This document shows, piece by piece, positions 7,783 through 14,249 of a stretch of DNA of 64,000 bases. Both the position numbers and the translations under genes were made by a program. Source of the DNA: CALDUY01 sp046350255 (lineage in GTDB: Bacteria > Planctomycetota > Planctomycetia > Gemmatales > Gemmataceae); contig JAXMAV010000015.1 in the NCBI GenBank assembly GCA_046350255.1, forward strand, positions 124,001 through 188,000. The letters are read 5' to 3'. Within the stretch, counting starts at the first letter, position 1, and each line of letters begins with the position of its first letter. The notes beneath the pieces were generated by a model, which saw only the letters and a list, made by a program, of their open reading frames with translations, did no database searches and was not told where the DNA came from.

Positions 7783-10361
7783 TTGTGACTGCCGACCTCG
7801 TGGCGGACGGGCAGTTTGTGACCTCCCTGGAAAGCCAGTCCTTTCAGGATGGGGGTGGCACCCTGGTCGATCTCACGGGTACCGGGCCGACGACCGTTAT
7901 ACTCCACCTCAGCGGTGGAGCGATCCGACGGTCCGACGGTGCCGCATATGAGGTAGGTCTGTCGCTCACCGATCTGGATTATTCTTTCCTGAACGGCGCA
8001 GTCACCGGACCAGGGAACCTGGACCCGAATCAGTTCGGCGAAGCCCCCGCCGACCTCCTCTCCGTCTCCACCAGTTACCGCGACGCCGAACTCGTCGTGG
8101 CCACGCAGGTGCACGCCTACCGTCCAGGGGATTACACCGTCAGTGCCGTCGCCTACAGCGCCGACGGTCGGCAGGTCGCCATCGGTCAGACGACGCAAGC
8201 GGTGACCGCAGCCGGGACGATCTCGGTCGCCCTCCCCGTCTTCGGGTCGAGCGGCCCCTTGACCGTCTCTGTGCAGTTGATCGGCCCAAACTACGAGTTT
8301 CTCGGCTCGACCACAACCGACGCCCCCGCCTACACGCCGTCCGCACCTCCTGGCGTCGGGCACTTCCTCGTCACGTCGCGCCGTCAGTTGCTCCGGCTTG
8401 GTTCCGCCGGAGATACAACGCTGGTCGGCACGCTGCCGTTTACCCCATTTGACCTCGCCATTAGCTCCAGAGGTGTTGCCTACGCGCTCGCCAACGAGGC
8501 GGGATCCTCGGTCCTGTACCGGCTCACTCTCTCGGCCGCGGGCGTCGGCGCCACCCGGGTCGGCCCGCTGGGCGTGTTCGCCAATGCGCTGGATGTCCGC
8601 TCCGATGGTACTCTCGTCGCGGCTGGCAATAACCGCCTCTTCCGCGTCAACCCCGCCACTGGAGCCGTCACGCTGCTCAGCCGTGGGCCGCAGGGCACGC
8701 AATCCGCCGGAGACCTGGCGTCTGGCCCCGGTGGCGAGATGTATCTGACAGCGGACAGCAGCGGCGGCCAGTTGATCCGGGTCAGCCCCGACCTGAAGCG
8801 CTGGACCGTCGTCGGCTCGACCGGCGTCTCTGGCCTCGGCGGTCTGCGCTACCTGGCCGGCTGGCTGATCGGCTACGGCACCGGGGGCGCGGCCTACCAG
8901 ATCCATCCGGCGACCGGGGCCGCCACGTTGATCAGCAACCTCGGCGACCTCGGATCAGTGGTCGGCTTCGCCACCGGGCCGTTCAACGGCATCTCGCTCT
9001 CGGCGGCGAGTGTGCCCGAGAATCGACCCGCCGGCTCAGAGGTCGCCAAACTCCGCCCCACCTTCGTCTCCGCAGGCGAGGTAATCACCCATACGCTGGT
9101 CGCCGGCGCTGGCAGTGGCGACAACGCGCGGTTCCGCCTCGACGGGGATCGCCTGTTGACCGCAGCCTCGTTCGACTTCGAGACGCGACGCGCCTACAGT
9201 GTCCGCATCCGGAGCGTTAGCTCGGCCGGGTGGAGCCTGGAGCGTGTCTACGCCCTGGGCGTGGTCAACGTCGCCGAAGCCCCGACCGCCTTGACCCTGA
9301 CTGGCTCCTCCGTGCCGGAATTGCGGCCGTCTGGCATCACCGTGGGCGTGCTGTCTGCCATCGACCCCGACGGGACGAAGTCGTTCACCTATGCCCTCGT
9401 CGCCGGCTCGGGCGACGACGACAACAGCGCGTTCCGCCTTGCTGGTAATCGCCTGCTGACGGCGGGGCCGCTCGACTTCGGCGTGGGGCCGACTCGTACT
9501 ATTCGGGTGCGCGTCAGCGACGCAGGCGGCCTGTCCGCCGAGCGTGTCTTCACCCTGACGGTCCGCGACGACCCGGTGTTGTCGCTGGTCGGACGCACGC
9601 TGACCGCCACCGGGACCGCCGGCCCAGACGTGTTCAGCTTCCGGCCCGGCGCGACCCGACACACCCTGACCTTCGCCGGCGTTACGCGGCTGATCGAAGC
9701 CTCGGCATTCGATGCGGTTGTCATTGAGGCGGGGGGTGGCCTGGACAGGGCCGACCTCGCGGGCAGCGCCGGAGAGGACACACTGGACGTGGGGCCCGGT
9801 GGCGGGAAGCAGATTGGTCCCGGCTACGAGGTTCGCCTGAGCGGCGTCGAGAACATCGTCGCCCGGGGTGGATTCCGCGACTTCGCCCACCTGCACGACT
9901 CTCCCGGCAACGACCTCTTCATCGCCACACCTACCGACGCCGTGCTATCCGGTCCCGGCTATCGCCTTCAGGCGAGCGGGTTCACTGCCGTCTACGCCCA
10001 TGCCAGCGCCGGCGGCGTGAACACGGCCCGGCTGACCGGCTCGTCGGGCAACGACCAGCTCACCGCCACTCCGACATACGCCTACTTCTACGGGCCCGGC
10101 TTCTTCCACGAGGCGCTCGGCTTTGACAGCGTCAGCGTGGTAGCCGGCGCTGGCACCGATCGGGCCACACTGCAAGGCTCGGCGTCCGACGATTGGTTCA
10201 CCGGCAGCGGCCGGCGCGGCTCGCTTCGCGGGTCTGGCTACGAGGCCAGCGTCATTGGGTTCGACTCGGTGAACCTTCAGTCTCAAGGCGGCATGGACCG
10301 AAAGCGGGTTGCTGTCCTGGATTACCTGTTCACCCTGGAAGGCACCTGGCTCGACGCCTGA
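7695..10361 (+). CDS. giant surface protein, C-terminal part with cadherin-like repeats (frameshift partner)
   Basis: This 888-residue frame continues the protein begun at 5743. Read upstream of its GTG, the frame stays open back to the C tract and gives SESARHSIAFEGVPQGIDA, a natural start for its first beta domain. Next come a propeller-like section with repeated GxLYR/LFRVNP elements, and two cadherin-like repeats (AASVPENRPAGSEVAKL and GSSVPELRPSGITVGVL, each ending in an FDFE- or LDFG-type strand). A glycine-rich C-terminal region has repeated (A/S)GNDxF/L-like motifs. There is no own signal and no good ribosome site, so separate translation is unlikely. The likely role is adhesion or matrix, by analogy. 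Confidence 0.8.
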   Translation: MPQGIDADGDGRFEALVVTAKVDGPAGSVIVTADLVADGQFVTSLESQSFQDGGGTLVDLTGTGPTTVILHLSGGAIRRSDGAAYEVGLSLTDLDYSFLNGAVTGPGNLDPNQFGEAPADLLSVSTSYRDAELVVATQVHAYRPGDYTVSAVAYSADGRQVAIGQTTQAVTAAGTISVALPVFGSSGPLTVSVQLIGPNYEFLGSTTTDAPAYTPSAPPGVGHFLVTSRRQLLRLGSAGDTTLVGTLPFTPFDLAISSRGVAYALANEAGSSVLYRLTLSAAGVGATRVGPLGVFANALDVRSDGTLVAAGNNRLFRVNPATGAVTLLSRGPQGTQSAGDLASGPGGEMYLTADSSGGQLIRVSPDLKRWTVVGSTGVSGLGGLRYLAGWLIGYGTGGAAYQIHPATGAATLISNLGDLGSVVGFATGPFNGISLSAASVPENRPAGSEVAKLRPTFVSAGEVITHTLVAGAGSGDNARFRLDGDRLLTAASFDFETRRAYSVRIRSVSSAGWSLERVYALGVVNVAEAPTALTLTGSSVPELRPSGITVGVLSAIDPDGTKSFTYALVAGSGDDDNSAFRLAGNRLLTAGPLDFGVGPTRTIRVRVSDAGGLSAERVFTLTVRDDPVLSLVGRTLTATGTAGPDVFSFRPGATRHTLTFAGVTRLIEASAFDAVVIEAGGGLDRADLAGSAGEDTLDVGPGGGKQIGPGYEVRLSGVENIVARGGFRDFAHLHDSPGNDLFIATPTDAVLSGPGYRLQASGFTAVYAHASAGGVNTARLTGSSGNDQLTATPTYAYFYGPGFFHEALGFDSVSVVAGAGTDRATLQGSASDDWFTGSGRRGSLRGSGYEASVIGFDSVNLQSQGGMDRKRVAVLDYLFTLEGTWLDA

Positions 10362-10472
10362 GACGCATCGCGGGAAAGTGGCGACTCCCGACACTGCCCT
10401 GTTGCCTCGTCTTCTCCGGCGACATACCATGCGCCCATCTTGTTCTTGCGTGGCTGCTCGGGAGTGTTCCGC

Positions 10473-12356
10473 ATGATTCGACGACTGGTCCTGGCCTGTC
10501 TTCTTGTGCCCCTGCCCTTGCTGGCGGCCGACCCGCCGAAGCTCAAGGTCAACGAGGTGCGCGAGATCGCTCCGGGGGTGTTCTTCCGCTTCTCGTCGAT
10601 CAGCCCGACCGATCCCTCGGTGTTCGGCGGCAGCAATCATGCCTGGGTGGTGTTCGAGGACTACGTCGTCGTGATCGATGCCAACTTCCCCAAGGAAGCG
10701 GGCGACGTCCTCGCGGACATTCGCAAGACCACCGACAAGCCGATCCGCTACGTGCTCGACACGCACCACCACGGCGACCACGCCTGGGGGAACGCCGTGT
10801 GGATCGACGCCGGGGCGACCATCATTGGCCAGCGGAACTGCGCCCGGTTGCTGCGCGACACAGGCCCGGCCGACTTCTCGGCTGCAGGCAAGGGGCCGAT
10901 GGCGCGCAAGGATGTCGCCGCGAGCAAGCTGAAGTATCCCACCATCATCTTCGACGACCGCCTGATCCTCGACGACGGCAAGCAGCGCGTCGAGTTCCTG
11001 GCGTTCGGCCACTCGCACACGGTCGGAGACGCCGTCGCCTGGCTGCCCAAACACAAGATCTTGTGCACCGGCGATGCCTGCGTCAACGGGCCGTACAACT
11101 ACATGGGGCAGTCCGACTCGGCCTCGTGGATCCGCTGCCTGGAGAAGATGCAGGAACTCGACGTGCAGATCGTCGCGCCGGGCCATGGTCAGCTGGCCGG
11201 CAAGGACCTCCTGCAGAAACAGAAACGCTACTTCCAGGATCTGCGCCGGCTCGTCAAAAAGGGCATCGACGAGGGGAAGGAACTGGAGGACATCGCCAAG
11301 GGCATCGATCTGCCCTGGTACAAGGAGTGGACCACCGTCGCCCCGGCCAGCGACAACATCAAGCACGTCTACAACGAGTACCTGGGGCTGGTGTCTCCCT
11401 GGGACTTTGAGTACGACTATGGCATCCTGGCTGGCCCCTCGCCGACGAAGGAGACGGCCGGCTGGGTCAAGCCGCGCCGCGTGGTGGTTCCCTCGGGCCT
11501 GCTTCCTGGTCGGCTGATTCAGCTCAAGAAAGCGGCTCCGGACATCGAGTTTGTACCCGCTCGCACGGCCGAGGAAGCCGCCCGACTGGCGGGAGAGGCC
11601 GACGCCGTCGTCGGGTTTGCCTCGCCGCAAATCGTGGAGGCGGGCAAGAAGCTGCGCTGGATTCACGCTCCCATCTCGTCTGACCTGCGCAAGCAACTGG
11701 CCGAACGAAAGATTGCCGCCACCGATGCTCGCCGCGCCGACGGACCGCAGGTGGCCGACCAGACGTTCGCGCTGCTGTTGGCGCTGACGCGCAACGTACT
11801 GGGCAAGGCGAAGACCCCGCCGGCCGAGCTGCGCGGCAAGACGCTGCTGCTGATCGGCCTGGGTAGCTCGGGCGATCAGATCGCACGCCGGGCGGCTGCC
11901 TTCGGCATGAAGGTGATCGCCCTGGACGACGAGACGCGCGAAAAGCCGCCCTACGTCACCGGTTTGCACCCCCTGGCGCAGCTCTCGACCCGGCTTCCCA
12001 GCGCCGACGTGGTTGTGCTGGCCACGCCGCTGACCGAGAAGACGGCGGGACTACTGGGCGAGAAGCAGCTTCGGGCGATGCGTCCGGGGACGTTTCTCGT
12101 CAACGCCGCCCACGCGGGGCTGATCGACCTGGCCGCTCTGCCGGGCGCCATCGCCGAGCGCAAGCTGGCAGTGGCCATGGACGTGCCTGCCTCGGCGGGC
12201 GAGAGCAGCGCCGAGCTGGCGAAGATTCCCGGCCTGGTACTGACGAGCAGCGGTCGCACCCCCGGTCCCGAGACCGAGGAACGCCGCTGGCGCCTGTTGC
12301 GCGAGAATGTCCGTCGCTTCGCCGCGGGCGAACCTCTCCTGGCCGTCGCCCCCTGA
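10473..12356 (+). CDS. secreted metallo-beta-lactamase fold / 2-hydroxyacid dehydrogenase-like fusion
   Basis: A signal peptide (RRLVLACLLVPLPLLAADP) precedes a metallo-beta-lactamase domain with the full HxHxDH metal motif (DTHHHGDHAWGN, around residues 95-105). Later ligands are FGHSHTVGD, GDACVNG and PGHGQ. From about residue 330 the protein resembles NAD-dependent D-2-hydroxyacid dehydrogenases. The dinucleotide loop LIGLGSSGDQIARRA is intact, but the catalytic Arg of NxxRG is replaced (VNAAHAG) and the usual PH near the end is missing (TSSGRTPG). The second domain is therefore probably inactive as a dehydrogenase. The ATG at 10473 follows GGGAG; a TTG at 10440 is less likely. The combination is unusual for a secreted protein. 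Confidence 0.85.
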   Translation: MIRRLVLACLLVPLPLLAADPPKLKVNEVREIAPGVFFRFSSISPTDPSVFGGSNHAWVVFEDYVVVIDANFPKEAGDVLADIRKTTDKPIRYVLDTHHHGDHAWGNAVWIDAGATIIGQRNCARLLRDTGPADFSAAGKGPMARKDVAASKLKYPTIIFDDRLILDDGKQRVEFLAFGHSHTVGDAVAWLPKHKILCTGDACVNGPYNYMGQSDSASWIRCLEKMQELDVQIVAPGHGQLAGKDLLQKQKRYFQDLRRLVKKGIDEGKELEDIAKGIDLPWYKEWTTVAPASDNIKHVYNEYLGLVSPWDFEYDYGILAGPSPTKETAGWVKPRRVVVPSGLLPGRLIQLKKAAPDIEFVPARTAEEAARLAGEADAVVGFASPQIVEAGKKLRWIHAPISSDLRKQLAERKIAATDARRADGPQVADQTFALLLALTRNVLGKAKTPPAELRGKTLLLIGLGSSGDQIARRAAAFGMKVIALDDETREKPPYVTGLHPLAQLSTRLPSADVVVLATPLTEKTAGLLGEKQLRAMRPGTFLVNAAHAGLIDLAALPGAIAERKLAVAMDVPASAGESSAELAKIPGLVLTSSGRTPGPETEERRWRLLRENVRRFAAGEPLLAVAP

Positions 12357-12374
12357 TTGGTCCCGGACCGGCAT

Positions 12375-12404
12375 CTCCCTCCTATCATGAAGGTACGAGG
12401 GAGG
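12375..12404 (+). promoter_or_regulatory. hairpin that can mask the ribosome site of the DUF1499 gene
   Basis: CTCCCTC (12375-12381) can pair with GAGGGAG (12397-12403), which contains the GGGAGG ribosome site of the gene starting at 12412. The 7-bp stem has a 15-base loop. It may tune translation or be chance pairing in G+C-rich DNA. Confidence 0.35.
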
Positions 12405-12411
12405 TGCGGTG

Positions 12412-12882
12412 ATGCTGCGAACTGCTGTGATTGTGCTGGTGGTCTCGGTCGTGTCCTGGGCGGTGATCATGGGGCTGTTTAGCGCCCTGGCGACGCGACC
12501 CACGAATCTGGGTCCTCACGACGGCAAGCTAGCCTCCTGCCCGACCTCGCCCAACTGCGTTTGTAGCTTCGACCAGGACCCAGGGCACGCCATCGCTCCG
12601 CTTACGTTCGAGGACTCCCCCGAGGCCGCCTGGGCGCGGCTGCGCGCGGTACTCTTGCAGATGCCGCGCACCGGGATCGTCACGGACGAGGACGGCTATC
12701 TCCACGTCGAATGCACCAGCCTGCTCTTCCGCTTCGTGGACGACCTCGAATTCCTGCTCGATGCCGACGCGAAACAGATCCACGTCCGCTCGGCCTCGCG
12801 GGCGGGGCACAGCGACCTGGGGGTCAACCGCGCCCGCGTCGAGGCGATCCGCAAGGCTTTCACTTCGAGTGAAGGAAGCTAA
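12412..12882 (+). CDS. DUF1499-family membrane-anchored protein
   Basis: The product is about 156 residues. One N-terminal membrane segment (TAVIVLVVSVVSWAVIMGLF) is followed by the DUF1499 hallmark LASCPTSPNCVCS, then DSPEAAWARLRAVL and a late RSASRAGHSDLGVNRARVE motif. The function of DUF1499 proteins is unknown. I chose the ATG at 12412 because GGGAGG is correctly spaced; a GTG three bases earlier would add one residue. It lies 55 bases after the metallo-beta-lactamase fusion on the same strand, so a shared transcript is possible. Confidence 0.88.
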   Translation: MLRTAVIVLVVSVVSWAVIMGLFSALATRPTNLGPHDGKLASCPTSPNCVCSFDQDPGHAIAPLTFEDSPEAAWARLRAVLLQMPRTGIVTDEDGYLHVECTSLLFRFVDDLEFLLDADAKQIHVRSASRAGHSDLGVNRARVEAIRKAFTSSEGS

Positions 12883-12945
12883 CCTTTTCGGCGTGCCGCT
12901 CGATTATCCTGTGAGGTGATCTGCCCGGCCTGACAGGAGACGAGT

Positions 12946-13437
12946 ATGCCTGCCTGGGATGACCTGGTGCGCCACCACGCGCCAATGATTCTTCGGGTTG
13001 CCTGGCGCATCCTGCGCGATGTGCAGGATGCCGAGGATGTGGCCCAGGAGGTGCTACTCGAGCTATTCCGTCGGGCGGCAGCCGCTCCTCCTGATCCGGG
13101 GTTCCTTCGCTGCCTGGCCGTGCGCCGGGCGATCGACCGGCTCCGCAGGCGCCGCCCCACCCTGCCCCTCGACGCGGGCCTGTTGCCACAACGCGGCCCC
13201 GGCCCGGACGGCGAGGTCATGCACCGCGAACTGCTGGAACGCCTGCGAAGCAGCGTGGCCCAACTGCCGCCGCGCCAGGCCGAGGTCTTCTGCCTGCGCC
13301 ATCTGGAACAGCTCAGTTACGACGACATCGCCCGGCATCTGGCCATCAGCCGGGAGGCGGTCGCGGTGTCGCTCCACGAGGCCCGCCTGCGCCTGCGCGG
13401 CCTGCTTGGCATCACCCTCGAAGGGACCTGCCCATGA
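12946..13437 (+). CDS. ECF-type RNA polymerase sigma factor
   Basis: The 163-residue protein has sigma region 2 at about residues 8-60 (ILRVAWRILRDVQDAEDVAQ, RRAIDRLRRRR) and sigma region 4 at about 107-155 (LPPRQAEVFCLRHLEQLSYD followed by DIARHLAISREAVAVSLHEA). It lacks region 3, as expected for the ECF group. The stop codon overlaps the start of the next gene by four bases (ATGA), so it is translationally coupled to a membrane protein that probably acts as its anti-sigma partner. The ribosome site is AGGAGACGAG before the ATG at 12946. Confidence 0.93.
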   Translation: MPAWDDLVRHHAPMILRVAWRILRDVQDAEDVAQEVLLELFRRAAAAPPDPGFLRCLAVRRAIDRLRRRRPTLPLDAGLLPQRGPGPDGEVMHRELLERLRSSVAQLPPRQAEVFCLRHLEQLSYDDIARHLAISREAVAVSLHEARLRLRGLLGITLEGTCP

Positions 13438-14249
13438 ACGATCCTGTCTATGAGCCGGCGGAAGAAGCTTTGCGTCGGGCTGTCGAAGCCTGGCGCGATG
13501 ACACCCCACCTGATTTTGCGCCATCGCTGGCACGGCTAGCCCGGCGCTCACCCCCGAGACGGCTTCACCTGACGCCACTCTGTGCGGCTGCCCTTCTTCT
13601 GATCATGTTCGTTGGCTCGGCGCCGGGCGCCGTCGCTCAGGTGGTGCAAACCCTCAGGACCGCCCCAGAAATGGCCCTACCCACCACGATTGACCCGATG
13701 GTGCGCCAGACCTGGCGGCCTGTTCAACTACTCCATGTTCTCTGTCTGCTGATGGGTTACCTCGGCTTCCTTCTGGTCTTCGCACTCATGCAAGGCCATC
13801 TCTTTCTGCGCCTGTGGGGTGTATCCTGGGGGGCGAACGCGGTCTCCTGGACCGTGCGCGTGGGTACCGCAGTGGGCACCCTCTGCACAGTCGTGGGAAC
13901 GATCCTGGGAGCCTGGTGGGCTAGCCACATCCTGGGCCGCGCCTGGGACTGGCATCCCCGAGAAATCAACTGTCTGGAGACCCTGCTCATCGGCGCGGCC
14001 TGGACGTTGCTCGCCTGGAGACAGCCAGCCCAGAATCCCCGGTGGACCGGGTTGATCACCTCCGTGGCAATGGCCCTCTTCATCTACAGTTTCTGGTTCC
14101 GCCTCGTGCTGCCTCACGACTCACAGGGTTACGGTTATCCCCCGTCGCGCACCTCGATCGACGTGTGCATGGCAGCCACGCTAATCCTTCCCGTCGTGGT
14201 CCTGTGGCTCGAGCGACGGCCTCGACCTCACTCCGATCCCTCCGTCTGA
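13434..14249 (+). CDS. putative anti-sigma membrane protein with a CcsA/CcmC-like WWD domain
   Basis: The soluble N-terminal arm of about 45 residues (EEALRRAVEAWRDDTPPDF) resembles anti-sigma regions but has no HxxxCxxC zinc motif. About six membrane helices follow. Residues 159-178 read GAWWASHILGRAWDWHPREI, close to the tryptophan-rich GxxWAxxxWGxxWxWDPKE signature of cytochrome c assembly proteins CcsA and CcmC. The segment LHVLCLLMGYLGF near residue 100 matches the helix that holds their first heme-ligand histidine, and PHDSQGYGY near 227 recalls the second. Four-base overlap with the sigma factor argues for a sigma/anti-sigma pair; a heme- or redox-linked signal is inference. Its end overlaps the convergent S9 peptidase gene by 22 bases. 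Confidence 0.78.
   Translation: MNDPVYEPAEEALRRAVEAWRDDTPPDFAPSLARLARRSPPRRLHLTPLCAAALLLIMFVGSAPGAVAQVVQTLRTAPEMALPTTIDPMVRQTWRPVQLLHVLCLLMGYLGFLLVFALMQGHLFLRLWGVSWGANAVSWTVRVGTAVGTLCTVVGTILGAWWASHILGRAWDWHPREINCLETLLIGAAWTLLAWRQPAQNPRWTGLITSVAMALFIYSFWFRLVLPHDSQGYGYPPSRTSIDVCMAATLILPVVVLWLERRPRPHSDPSV

Noticed and set aside
7677..8906. Minus-strand open frame of about 409 codons
   Set aside because: Antisense to the second part of the giant surface protein; composition is that of a shadow frame in G+C-rich DNA.
9945..11969. Long minus-strand open frame of about 674 codons
   Set aside because: It is antisense to the cadherin-like protein and the metallo-beta-lactamase fusion and shows no domain or ribosome site.
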